From Candidatus Gastranaerophilales bacterium (GTDB lineage Bacteria; Cyanobacteriota; Vampirovibrionia; Gastranaerophilales; Gastranaerophilaceae), in assembly GCA_017402995.1 (NCBI GenBank), contig JAFQOV010000009.1, positions 17,907 through 81,906 of the forward strand: 64,000 nt of DNA, written 5' to 3'. Position 1 is the first letter of the stretch, and each line of letters starts with the position of its first letter. Below are positions 24,772-35,026 of the stretch, piece after piece. Both the position numbers and the translations under genes were made by a program. The notes under the pieces are model-generated. The model had not been told where the DNA came from, did no database searches, and saw only the letters and a program-made list of their open reading frames with translations.

Positions 24772-25902
24772 TTAATTATTTTTTTGAGTATTGTTTTGAT
24801 TTTTATTTAAAGTCAAAAGTTTATATCCAAAAAACCCAATCGCAGCAACACATGCGCCCATAAACGCCATTTTTGGCATAGACATTTTTAGAGCTTTTTT
24901 TGTTTCTTTTGCCCAATTTTTGTCAAAAAACAAATCTTGCGCATTTTTGTAAAATATTTTTTCAGTCAATTCTTCAGCTTCAGAAGGAAACTCTTTTTTG
25001 ATGGCTTTAGAAATGTCTTTAATATAATCTCCATATATTTTTGTGCCTTCAGCGCCATTATATCTCGCAATAGGGATATCTGTACCAAACAAAATTCGCT
25101 CTGTCATATCACCTTTTGAAGAATTTTTTAATTTTTTAATTATTTCGACAAGTTTTTCCATGTGCCTTGCGTCGTTTTTATAGTCATCTATTCCAACCCA
25201 AGAAATATCAACATAAAGTTTCGCATTATTTTTTTTGATAGACTCTAACACAATATCCACGCAAGCATTAATATCTTCTTTTTCTGGACCACCACAATGC
25301 GCCATCACAACAGGAACTTCTGGATGTCTTTTCGCTAGAGAATAAATTTGATCTGGTCTTGAAAATAAAGACTTATATACAGGATATTTCTCTCCTTTTG
25401 CGCCTCTATAAACCTTATCAAAAGACCTATCTGAGTGGAATAAACAAGGCAATTTTTTCTCTTTTGCAAAGCTTAAATAATCATCATATAATTCGCTCTC
25501 TGCCGGAAGTTCAGACATGTTTGGGTGAAACTTTAAACCAACAAACTTATCAGGATTTTCATCAATTAATTGTCTAATATTTTCAACATTGCCTGTTTTT
25601 GGCTGACAAACAGCTAAAAAATCACGAACAGGAGTGTTTTCATATGTTTTTAAAATTTTGCTATTACCTGCAATTTCATCTGCAAGAGGTTTCCCATCTT
25701 GGCTCAACAAACAATCTGCGCTTGATGGAATAATTTGTTTTAAAACAAATGTGTCGCTATCTGCTTGATATTCTTTTAAAAATTTTGTCGTATCAATACT
25801 TTTCGCAGGAGTTTTCACGTCTATATCCTTATCATGCACGTGCATATCGGTGCAATAATATATTCTTTTAAAAGAAATGTTGTTCATTTTAGTTATTTTC
25901 AT
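24772..25902 (-). CDS. Amidohydrolase-superfamily protein with C-terminal membrane anchor
   Basis: A 376-residue protein. Residues 15-325 form a TIM-barrel amidohydrolase: the first metal motif TDMHVHD, then LKFHPNMSE, LFHSDRSF, VVMAHCGG and ILFGTDIP, which carries the last Asp ligand. This is the Amidohydro_2/TatD-like pattern. The C-terminus has a hydrophobic segment (about 345-365, AFMGACVAAIGFFGYKLL) and a polar Asn/Gln tail, so it is probably bound to the membrane. The N-terminus MKITKMNNISFKR has the short motif shared by several unrelated proteins in this window. It overlaps the upstream gene by a TAATG junction. The substrate is unknown. Confidence 0.8.
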   Translation of the reverse strand: MKITKMNNISFKRIYYCTDMHVHDKDIDVKTPAKSIDTTKFLKEYQADSDTFVLKQIIPSSADCLLSQDGKPLADEIAGNSKILKTYENTPVRDFLAVCQPKTGNVENIRQLIDENPDKFVGLKFHPNMSELPAESELYDDYLSFAKEKKLPCLFHSDRSFDKVYRGAKGEKYPVYKSLFSRPDQIYSLAKRHPEVPVVMAHCGGPEKEDINACVDIVLESIKKNNAKLYVDISWVGIDDYKNDARHMEKLVEIIKKLKNSSKGDMTERILFGTDIPIARYNGAEGTKIYGDYIKDISKAIKKEFPSEAEELTEKIFYKNAQDLFFDKNWAKETKKALKMSMPKMAFMGACVAAIGFFGYKLLTLNKNQNNTQKNN

Positions 25903-27944
25903 TAGACACTTCCTTTCGAAATATGTGGATATAAATCGCCAATATAATATACTCCGTCTTTTCGCAATCCAATTACTCTTTCAGCTCGTTGATTTCCATC
26001 TAAAATGTCTTCTGAAACGCAACGGCAAACATTAGCAGGATATTTTTCGCCCCTTTTGTCGCAAACATCACTCATTTTTGAATATAATTGAGCACATTTT
26101 TTAGCTACATTTTCAAAAATATTATAGCCTTCTTTGTGATTTGGAAATTCGCCATAATGTATTGGCCTATTTGGATATTTAGAAATTAACATTTTAAAAA
26201 ATGAATATCCATCAAATTCTTTTTTATATCTGTCATATTCTTCATCAGCTTGTTTATATTCGATATATTTTTCGTAATCTGTTTTATATTCTTCAAGAGT
26301 TTTATCGCCACGTTTTGCAAAATATTCATCACACAATGCGTTTATTGCTTGGTTATAGCAAGCTTGCGCTAGTTCGTATTTTCCTTGTTTAAAATGTAAG
26401 TCGCCTAAAAGTGCATGTGGTCTATAATCAGAATATGGCAAATTTAGCGCTTCTTTTTTTAATTTAGAGCGCTCAATAGCGTCATTTAAATAGTCTTGCG
26501 CTAAGTTATAGCTTGGTTGTGTGATATATGACAAACCAATAATCGCTTCTGCTCTAACAATTAAATTATCTATTTTTTTATCTAAAACGTCTTTGTTTGT
26601 TTCGATATTATCCCCGTAATAGTGTTTGATTTTGTCCTTTAACTTGATATCTCTTGCAATAGCATTAAACGTTGAAAAACAACTTCCCCACATTGAAAGA
26701 ACGCTCGGCTTGCCACTTCCTTCGCAATCGCATTTTGGAAAAATTATATCCCCTGCATGATTTGTATCAAAAAACAATTCTAGCGATTTATCCACAAATC
26801 TTCCTTGCAAATCAATTTTTTTATTTTTTATTTCTTCTTTTGAAAAAACTTCTTCTACCGGATATAATTTATCTGCGCAATTTTGAGTCGATTTTCCTTC
26901 TTTTAAACATTCTTTTAATTTTTCAATATCTTTTTTAGAAGCAATTGTTGAAAGATAATCTTTACCGACAAATTTTGAAATATTTGCTATTTTATCATTT
27001 GCTGGAAACTCATCAAACGGATATTCAACTGTTTTTTTATCTGTATAGCTATATCCAATAATTTCATTGTTTTCTCTAATCGGAGTGAAATTATATACCC
27101 CTCTTTCGCCATCTGTAATACAAGAATCATATGCGGCAAACATGTAATCTTGTGGACCTTTTGCCCCTTTAACACCGACAATATTTGCGTCTGACAAAGC
27201 TAAAAGATTGAAATCATACCAATTATTTTCTTTGATTTCATTGTGCATTTTTGTTATGACATTATCTTTGTCTTTTCCCTTTGCGATATAGTAATATAGC
27301 TCTGGTTTATAGCCTCTTTGCTCTGCCATCCACTTTAATGTTTGGTCCTGCGGGTGTCCAGATGGAACATAAACTTTTGCACCTTTTTTAACTAATTTAT
27401 TAATTTCTTGAATAACGCCCCAAACATATTGAAGCCCTTGATTTGTCGAATCCATATTGCGAGCATATTGAGAATATATTGATGGATAATCATATATTTT
27501 TTTCAAAAACTCCAAAAGGTCTTTTTTATGAGATTTGATATTTTCTGGCGTTAATTTAATGTTTTCACCCATTAGGCGATTATATTGCGCTTGAATATTT
27601 AACAAAGGAACTGTTGCAAGCGCAGGAACTGCAACAAAAGCATTTTTCAAATTATCTTCTTCGTTTAATTCTTGCAATCTTTTTTCAAGACTTTTTAAAT
27701 TTTTAATCGTATCGTGCTCAACAAGGGTTTCAACGGGTCTGATTTGTGTTTCCATATCTTTAGATATTGCATTTGCAAAATGCTCCATATTATCTGCATG
27801 TGCGCCACCATCAACAATATAGACAGGATAACCCAAAAAAGAGAGTATATTTTTAGGTTGAGCAATATTTTTTCGCACATCAAAAAAACTTTTGTTGAAA
27901 AAATTTTTTGGATAACTAACTTGGTTAACGCAACTTATTCTCAT
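25902..27944 (-). CDS. Large unknown protein with C-terminal TPR-like region
   Basis: A 680-residue protein. It begins MRISCVNQVSYPKNFF, a form of the N-terminal motif shared in this genome. Residues 40-330 contain LSFLGYPVYIVDGGAHADNM and DSCITDGERGVYNFTP but match no recognised family. Residues 480-570 include TPR-like helices (YRPHALLGDLHFKQGKYELAQACYNQAINAL is split over positions about 520-550). A small Cys cluster (KCDCEGSG) lies around residue 425. A GGGGT ribosome-binding site is present. It is cotranscribed with the amidohydrolase through a TAATG overlap, which suggests a shared role. Confidence 0.65.
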   Translation of the reverse strand: MRISCVNQVSYPKNFFNKSFFDVRKNIAQPKNILSFLGYPVYIVDGGAHADNMEHFANAISKDMETQIRPVETLVEHDTIKNLKSLEKRLQELNEEDNLKNAFVAVPALATVPLLNIQAQYNRLMGENIKLTPENIKSHKKDLLEFLKKIYDYPSIYSQYARNMDSTNQGLQYVWGVIQEINKLVKKGAKVYVPSGHPQDQTLKWMAEQRGYKPELYYYIAKGKDKDNVITKMHNEIKENNWYDFNLLALSDANIVGVKGAKGPQDYMFAAYDSCITDGERGVYNFTPIRENNEIIGYSYTDKKTVEYPFDEFPANDKIANISKFVGKDYLSTIASKKDIEKLKECLKEGKSTQNCADKLYPVEEVFSKEEIKNKKIDLQGRFVDKSLELFFDTNHAGDIIFPKCDCEGSGKPSVLSMWGSCFSTFNAIARDIKLKDKIKHYYGDNIETNKDVLDKKIDNLIVRAEAIIGLSYITQPSYNLAQDYLNDAIERSKLKKEALNLPYSDYRPHALLGDLHFKQGKYELAQACYNQAINALCDEYFAKRGDKTLEEYKTDYEKYIEYKQADEEYDRYKKEFDGYSFFKMLISKYPNRPIHYGEFPNHKEGYNIFENVAKKCAQLYSKMSDVCDKRGEKYPANVCRCVSEDILDGNQRAERVIGLRKDGVYYIGDLYPHISKGSV

Positions 27945-28089
27945 CTTGACCCCAACACTCTTTTTAATATGATATCATCTCTCGGTTTTTATAGAGTAAT
28001 GTATTAAGTATTGTGAAAATTAAATTTTGCGCAATTTTTTCCTTAGAAAATACTTTATATAAATAAGAGAGTATTTTTTAAAAATAAGT

Positions 28090-28095
28090 TATAAT
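28090..28095 (+). promoter_or_regulatory. -10 box (TATAAT) at leaderless spacing
   Basis: A perfect TATAAT ends 7 bp before the ATG at 28102, so transcription should begin at the start codon. No ribosome-binding site lies between. Confidence 0.5.
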
Positions 28096-28101
28096 TTAAT
28101 T

Positions 28102-28257
28102 ATGAAAAAAGAAAAAATCACATTTTTAAAAGAAAAGAAAGTTTCAAAATTGGCAAAAACAAATTTTGAAAATACTTATGCTCAAAATCCAATTCAAGCA
28201 AAATTCTTGGCTTTTAAAGAAACTAAAAAATCAATTGATGTTAAAGACTTATTTTAA
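28102..28257 (+). CDS. Small basic hypothetical protein (51 aa)
   Basis: A 51-codon gene shorter than usual annotation cut-offs. The product is rich in Lys, Phe and Ala (begins MKKEKITFLKEKKVSKLAK, ends KKSIDVKDLF). Support comes from a perfect TATAAT at leaderless distance and from a TAATG overlap with the next gene. No family is recognised. The overlap implies the two proteins are made in linked amounts; a toxin-antitoxin reading was considered and rejected for lack of any motif. Confidence 0.6.
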   Translation: MKKEKITFLKEKKVSKLAKTNFENTYAQNPIQAKFLAFKETKKSIDVKDLF

Positions 28258-28736
28258 TGCAAAATATTAAAGCTACTCTTTTTTTATATTTAACTTCGCG
28301 CCAAAAAACTCAACTTCTTGGCACCTTAAAGTCATATTTTAAAAAATTTAAAGAACTACCAATCGAAGATGTTGCCTATAAATTCATTGAAGATGAGCAA
28401 TATTATTTTAATATTCAACAACCACATTTTGAATTTGTAATTGAATATTTAGAAGATGAAAATTTTTTAAAAGACATAAAAAAATATCTTAATTTTTGTG
28501 CTTTTGAAGAAAAACAAAAAGAAACCAAGGAGCCATATCTTCAAAAACAAAAAGAATTTGCTCGCGAACAAAGAAAAAAAGCGCAAGAATATAAAATGTC
28601 CAAATTGAAACCGACCAAAAAACAACTTTTATATTATGAAAAACTAACGCGTGCGCACGGAGTTGAAAAAAAGGATACAAAAGACGCATCTAGACTTGAT
28701 TTAAGAAATTGGATTATGGAAATTTTAAATAATTAA
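28257..28736 (+). CDS. Hypothetical protein (159 aa), charged C-terminal helix region
   Basis: A 159-residue soluble protein translated from a TAATG overlap with the 51-aa gene. The C-terminal third contains KLKPTKKQLLYYEKLTRAHG and then DASRLDLRNWIMEILNN. This resembles the short TxKQxxYxxxL...LDxxxASxLI repeat seen in several replication- or phage-associated unknown proteins. The central part (residues 90-115) is strongly charged. Function unknown. The 3' end overlaps the convergent HD-GYP gene by 4 bp. Confidence 0.6.
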   Translation: MQNIKATLFLYLTSRQKTQLLGTLKSYFKKFKELPIEDVAYKFIEDEQYYFNIQQPHFEFVIEYLEDENFLKDIKKYLNFCAFEEKQKETKEPYLQKQKEFAREQRKKAQEYKMSKLKPTKKQLLYYEKLTRAHGVEKKDTKDASRLDLRNWIMEILNN

Positions 28737-29632
28737 TTTGAAGAACCCGCCAACAAAGGTTTTAAATTTTTTAAATAAAACTCGTCTGGATTTTCTTTCG
28801 CAGCTTTAATTTTGTTTTGAATTTCAATAAATTTTTCAGCTAAAATTGGGTCAAATTGAGTTCCTGCGCATTTTTTAATTTCTTTTATTGCTTCGTCATG
28901 GCTCAATGCTTTTCGGTATGAACGCGTTGAAGTCATCGCATCATATGTATCTGCAAGGGCAACAATGCGCGCAAAAAATGGGATTTCTTCACCTTGCAAT
29001 TTATCTGGATAGCCCCTTCCGTCCCACCTTTCATGGTGATGCCTAACTATTGGAATAATATTTTCTAGTTTTTTAATTCCTGTAATGATTTTTTCAGCAT
29101 TTTCTGAGTGAGTTTTCATAATTTCATATTCTTCATCAGTCAAACCTGTTGGTTTTTGAAGAATTTCTTCCGAAATTCCGACTTTTCCAATATCATGTAA
29201 CAAAGAGGCAATTTCAAGCTTTTCAATATCTGTTTGCGAAACACCCAATTCTTTAGCTAAAAGAATTGAATACAAAGTTACACGCATTGAATGCCCTCTT
29301 GTGTATTTATCTTCTGAATCAAGCGCTAAAGCAATTGATTTAATAACATCATAAAAAGGACCTTTTAGATTTGGTTTTGAAGTTTGATTATCTGTTTTAG
29401 ATTTTTTATTTAACTCAACAAGGCGCTGATGAAGGATATTTAAGCTTTCTTCATCAGTTAAATCATCTTCTTGCAAATTTGACTTAAAATTTACAAGATA
29501 AAAAGAATAATTTGGAAATTGAAACGAATTTTGTTGCGCGCAAAGACTTCTGCTTGTATTGGCAGATTTTTCTTTGGTGCTCAAAACTTTCTTTGAAAAG
29601 CCTATTTGGTTGTTAATGTAATTAATTTTCAT
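28733..29632 (-). CDS. HD-GYP-domain protein (putative c-di-GMP phosphodiesterase)
   Basis: A 299-residue protein. It starts with MKINYINNQIGFSKKV, the N-terminal motif shared by unrelated proteins here. An Asn/Ser-rich region leads into an HD-GYP domain at about 105-285, with YTRGHSMRV, LLHDIGKVGI and the intact HHERWDGRGYPDKLQGEEIP, ending RSYRKALSHDEA. All expected metal and GYP residues are present, so it should hydrolyse cyclic di-GMP. It lacks an obvious sensory domain; the N-terminal segment could recruit it to a site. It has its own TATAAT-like upstream sequence and no clear Shine-Dalgarno sequence. Confidence 0.88.
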   Translation of the reverse strand: MKINYINNQIGFSKKVLSTKEKSANTSRSLCAQQNSFQFPNYSFYLVNFKSNLQEDDLTDEESLNILHQRLVELNKKSKTDNQTSKPNLKGPFYDVIKSIALALDSEDKYTRGHSMRVTLYSILLAKELGVSQTDIEKLEIASLLHDIGKVGISEEILQKPTGLTDEEYEIMKTHSENAEKIITGIKKLENIIPIVRHHHERWDGRGYPDKLQGEEIPFFARIVALADTYDAMTSTRSYRKALSHDEAIKEIKKCAGTQFDPILAEKFIEIQNKIKAAKENPDEFYLKNLKPLLAGSSN

Positions 29633-29730
29633 TTTCTTGGAATTAAAAATGCTTAATTATTATAATAAAAACCAGCTACACAAAACTATTGCCAAACCTG
29701 CCTAATTTTTGTTTTTTGATTTTTTGCAAA

Positions 29731-29758
29731 AAATGCTGGAATTAAAATTCCAGCATTT
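29731..29758. terminator. Intrinsic terminator downstream of dnaK
   Basis: AAATGCTGGAATT (29731-29743) pairs perfectly with AATTCCAGCATTT (29746-29758) across a 2-nt loop and is flanked by A/T runs. It would end the dnaK message on the minus strand. Confidence 0.8.
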
Positions 29759-29768
29759 TATATCCTTC

Positions 29769-29815
29769 TGCCCTCAAGGCGTTCGCTCGACTGTCGTCGG
29801 CTCCTTGCCTTTCGG
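29769..29815. repeat. G+C-rich imperfect hairpin in the dnaK 3' region
   Basis: This block is much richer in G+C than its surroundings. CAAGG (29775-29779) can pair with CCTTG (29803-29807), and inside them CGAC (29788-29791) pairs with GTCG (29796-29799) across a TGTC loop. It lies between the dnaK stop and its terminator. It has the look of a dispersed repetitive element, but only one copy is in the window. Confidence 0.4.
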
Positions 29816-29820
29816 GTTGT

Positions 29821-31668
<1,848 letters not shown>

Positions 31669-31854
31669 TTATGTTTCTCCTTTAAAATATATTTTTCCTT
31701 ATAGCTTAACAATATCACTGTTTTTCAAAAACAATTAAAAAATAAACAATTTCTTAATTTTTTAAAAAAATAGCCCTTCAGGCTTTAATTTTGTCTAATT
31801 TGTATTAAAAAATATTTATGTTATCATGAGCTAAAGACTTAAAAAGGGTTAGAG

Positions 31855-32076
31855 ATGACAACATTTTTTTATACAATGCAAATAGTTTCAGCAATTTTTG
31901 CAATTATTTTAGTTTTATTACACTCACCAAAAGGTGATGGAATGGCTTCTATTGGCGCTGCAAGCCAATTATTCTCATCTCAAAAATCAACAGAAAAAGG
32001 CTTGAACAAAGTTACATATTTCTTTGTTGGCATTTTCATTATTTCAAGCTTTTTTCTTGGCTTCATTTTAAAATAA
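31855..32076 (+). CDS. secG: Protein translocase subunit SecG
   Basis: A 73-residue protein with two membrane segments (about 5-22 and 53-71). Between them lies the cytoplasmic loop LLHSPKGDGMASIGAASQLF, which holds the SecG pattern of an (H/Q)SPKGxG start and a Gly/Ala-rich turn. SecG joins SecYE and aids SecA-driven export. A GGGTTAG sequence lies 6 bp before the ATG, and a TG-T-TATCAT box at 31819-31827 is a likely promoter. Its stop codon touches the stop of the convergent glgC gene with no space for a terminator, so glgC messages may extend antisense to secG. Confidence 0.93.
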   Translation: MTTFFYTMQIVSAIFAIILVLLHSPKGDGMASIGAASQLFSSQKSTEKGLNKVTYFFVGIFIISSFFLGFILK

Positions 32077-33315
32077 TTATTTAATTATCGCGCCTTTTGG
32101 AACAACCGTGATTCCACCTTGCGAAACATAGAAACCGCGCTTTAAATCTTCTTCTTTATTAAAGCCAATTTCCGTATATGGCGGAATATCAACGTTTTTG
32201 TCAATTATCGCACGATTAATTTGCGAGTGTCTACCTATTGTCACGTTTTCCATTAAAATCGAATCGCAAACGCTTGAATAGCTGTTAATTCGAACTTTTG
32301 GCGACAAAACACAACCAGAAATCATACCACCAGAAATGATACAACCCTCAGATACTAATGAATTTTTAGCTAAACCTACACGCTCATCTTCGTCCCAAAT
32401 AAATTTTGCAGGCGGAAAATTATAGTTATAGGTTCTTAATGGCCAATGTTTTGAATATAAATCTAATTCAGGAGCATATGCCAAAAGGTCCATGTTTGCT
32501 TGCCAATAGCTATCTACTGTCCCAACATCTCTCCAATAACCACGCTCAGCAGGGGACATACCTTGATATGTGTTTGATGAAAAATTATAGACGTATACTT
32601 TTGAACCATTTTTCAACATTTCAGGAATAATATTTTTTCCAAAATCATGGCTTGAAGCCTCATTTTGCGCGTCTTTTTTTAATTCTTCAACTAATTTTTC
32701 AGGTTTAAAAATGTAATTTCCCATTGAAGCAAGACACATTGTCGGGTCTCCTGGGATATGTTTTGGAGTTGTTGTTGGTTTTTCAATGAAATTTTGCAAA
32801 CGCCAATTGTTATCTACTTCAATAATTCCATATTCAGAAGCAAGTTCAATTGGAATTGCAATAGCGGAAATTGTTAAATCCGCCTGTTTTTCGCAATGAT
32901 ATGTAAGCATTTGGCGAATATCCATTTTATAAATATGGTCACCACCAAAAACGCAAACATGTTCAAAATCTTCATCTGTTATTTGATTAATATTTTGATA
33001 AATAGCGTCAGCTGTGCCTTTATACCAATTTCCATCTGTTCTCATTTGCGCTGGAACTAAATCGACGTATTGGTCAATTGAAGAACACAAATTCCAACCG
33101 CGAGAAATATGTTTATTTAAAGAATCTGATTTATATTGAGTTAAAACTTTAATTTTATGAAAACCTGAATTAACAAAGTTATTCAAAACAAAGTCAATAA
33201 TACGATATCTTCCACCAAAGGGAACTGCGGGTTTTGCTCTATCTTTTGTTAAAGGAAGAAGTCTTTTTCCTTGTCCGCCAGCCAAAACCATTGCTAAAAC
33301 TTTGTTATGATACAT
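32077..33315 (-). CDS. glgC: Glucose-1-phosphate adenylyltransferase (ADP-glucose pyrophosphorylase)
   Basis: A 412-residue enzyme of normal GlgC length. The N-terminal nucleotidyltransferase region has LAMVLAGGQGKRLLPLTKDR and KPAVPFGGRYRIIDFVLNN. DHIYKMD is the Asp-containing catalytic site, and IEKP and YWRDVGTVDSYWQANMDLL are the sugar-phosphate motifs. The C-terminal left-handed beta helix includes SEGCIISGGMISGCVLSP. It makes ADP-glucose for glycogen synthesis and is usually the controlled step. A glycogen-debranching-type enzyme and a phosphohexomutase in the same window complete part of the pathway. An AGGGGT ribosome-binding site precedes the ATG. Confidence 0.96.
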   Translation of the reverse strand: MYHNKVLAMVLAGGQGKRLLPLTKDRAKPAVPFGGRYRIIDFVLNNFVNSGFHKIKVLTQYKSDSLNKHISRGWNLCSSIDQYVDLVPAQMRTDGNWYKGTADAIYQNINQITDEDFEHVCVFGGDHIYKMDIRQMLTYHCEKQADLTISAIAIPIELASEYGIIEVDNNWRLQNFIEKPTTTPKHIPGDPTMCLASMGNYIFKPEKLVEELKKDAQNEASSHDFGKNIIPEMLKNGSKVYVYNFSSNTYQGMSPAERGYWRDVGTVDSYWQANMDLLAYAPELDLYSKHWPLRTYNYNFPPAKFIWDEDERVGLAKNSLVSEGCIISGGMISGCVLSPKVRINSYSSVCDSILMENVTIGRHSQINRAIIDKNVDIPPYTEIGFNKEEDLKRGFYVSQGGITVVPKGAIIK

Positions 33316-33442
33316 ATTTTAACCCCTTTTACTATCTTTATTTTACTTTTTTCTTTGGTTAAAAACAATAATTCAAATATAGGTTATTTTAGACTATTTT
33401 GGTTTTTTATAATACAATTGAAAAAAAGAATAAGGATATTTT

Positions 33443-34174
33443 ATGACATCAACAATCGCGCTAATCGGAAAAAGCGGTAGCGGAAAAACCACACTGGCAA
33501 AAAGTTTTTTATCATTAATTAAAAATAATTTTCCAACAAGTTCAATTTTACTTGTTGATAACGATTTAAGTTTAGAATTATCTGACAGTTTCGGAATTAA
33601 AACAAGAAACACAATCTACGGCATTAAATCAGGAAAACATGAATATAAAACCGGAATTCCTGCTGGAATGAGCAAACAAGAATTTATCGAATGGGCAATC
33701 GAAGACATTTTAGTTAATGTTGATGAAAATATCGATATTATTGCTTCTTGGTTTGTCACTCCGAAAGATTGCAAGTGTCCTTCTACAAAATTAACCCGAG
33801 ACAGTTTATCAAAACTTTTTGATAGATATGATTTTGTTATTATTGATTGCGAATTTGATTTGAAATATCTAAATTCATTAGTTGACTACCCAATTGATGA
33901 AGCAATTATTGTTTCAACATGTGGCAAAAAAGAGCTTGCACTTGCTTCTAAAATTGCAGATTTTTCAAAAAAATATGCAACAGAGGGTCAACTTGGGGTA
34001 ATTTTAAACAAAGCTCAAAATGCAGAATTAAACCAAGCAACACAACTTTTATCTGACCTAGAGCTTGATTTATTGGGTTATATTGAAAATTTTGACAATA
34101 TAAACTATGATGAAATTGCAAATAAACTAGAAAATTTCTATTCAAGAATGAATCTTCCACAAATTGAACAATAA
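33443..34174 (+). CDS. CooC/MinD-like P-loop ATPase
   Basis: A 243-residue SIMIBI-class NTPase. The Walker A motif is IALIGKSGSGKTTLAKSFLS. The D-box-like LLVDNDLSLELSDSFG and the Walker B strand FVIIDCEFD follow, as in CooC, the ATPase that helps nickel insertion into CO dehydrogenase. KDCKCPSTK near the middle places two cysteines where CooC proteins often have a metal-binding CxC. No CO dehydrogenase gene lies in the window, so the client is unknown. A perfect TATAAT at 33408-33413 and an AAGGA ribosome-binding site precede it. It is followed 9 bp later by folD, so the two are cotranscribed. Confidence 0.75.
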   Translation: MTSTIALIGKSGSGKTTLAKSFLSLIKNNFPTSSILLVDNDLSLELSDSFGIKTRNTIYGIKSGKHEYKTGIPAGMSKQEFIEWAIEDILVNVDENIDIIASWFVTPKDCKCPSTKLTRDSLSKLFDRYDFVIIDCEFDLKYLNSLVDYPIDEAIIVSTCGKKELALASKIADFSKKYATEGQLGVILNKAQNAELNQATQLLSDLELDLLGYIENFDNINYDEIANKLENFYSRMNLPQIEQ

Positions 34175-34183
34175 AGGCAAAAG

Positions 34184-35026
34184 ATGATTATTTTAGATGG
34201 CAAAAAGTTAGCAAAAAAAATCTTAGAAGATTTAAAAACAAAAACCGAAGCTTTAGCTAAAAAGCCAAGCTTGGCGGTAATTTTGGCAAATGATAATCCA
34301 TCAAGCAAAATCTATGTTTCATCAAAGGAAAAATGCGCTCTTGAATTAGGATATCAATCCTTAATCTATAAGTTTGACAACACAGTCACTCAAGAAAAAC
34401 TTATTGCTTTAATTAATGAGCTCAACCAAAACAGTGACGTGAACGGCATTTTGGTGCAATTACCATTGTTTAATCATCTAAATGCTCAACAATTAATTGA
34501 AATTATTAATCCTAAAAAAGACGTTGATGGCTTTCACCCGATTAATGTCGGCAAATTAAATTGTGGCTTAAAGCCATATGCAATTTGTTGCACGCCAAAA
34601 GGGGTAATTAAAATTTTAGATGAATATAAAATTGATTTAGAAGGCAAAAATGTCATTGTAATTGGACGTTCAAATATCGTTGGAAAACCACTTGCAACCT
34701 TGCTTTTACAAAGAAACGCAACTGTTACTGTTGCCCATTCTAAAACTAAAAACTTAAAAGAAATTACCAAAACAAAAGATATTGTCATTAGCGCTGTCGG
34801 AATTGCAAATTTCGTTAAACAGGACATGATTAAAAAAGACGCTGTTGTAATTGACGTCGGCATTTCAAAACAAACAAACACAAAAATTATGGGTGATGTT
34901 GATTTTGAAAACGTTAAAAACATAGCAAGCCATATTACCCCTGTGCCAGGTGGAGTTGGACCAATGACAATCGCTTGTTTGATGGAAAATACATATGAGC
35001 TTTATTTGGAGCAAAATAAAAAATAA
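34184..35026 (+). CDS. folD: Methylenetetrahydrofolate dehydrogenase/cyclohydrolase
   Basis: A 280-residue bifunctional FolD. Motifs include YVSSKEKCALELGYQS with the catalytic Lys, GILVQLPLFNHL, DVDGFHPINVGKL, CCTPKGV, VIGRSNIVGKPLATLLL for NADP binding and HITPVPGGVGPMTIACLMEN. It interconverts 5,10-methylene- and 10-formyl-tetrahydrofolate to supply one-carbon units. A AAAGGCAAAAG sequence upstream serves as ribosome-binding site. Its stop overlaps the alr start (TAATG). GcvH, which also feeds the folate pool, lies just downstream of alr. Confidence 0.97.
   Translation: MIILDGKKLAKKILEDLKTKTEALAKKPSLAVILANDNPSSKIYVSSKEKCALELGYQSLIYKFDNTVTQEKLIALINELNQNSDVNGILVQLPLFNHLNAQQLIEIINPKKDVDGFHPINVGKLNCGLKPYAICCTPKGVIKILDEYKIDLEGKNVIVIGRSNIVGKPLATLLLQRNATVTVAHSKTKNLKEITKTKDIVISAVGIANFVKQDMIKKDAVVIDVGISKQTNTKIMGDVDFENVKNIASHITPVPGGVGPMTIACLMENTYELYLEQNKK

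Noticed and set aside
28102..28736. Toxin-antitoxin pair
   Set aside because: The order and sizes would permit it, but neither protein shows any toxin or antitoxin motif.
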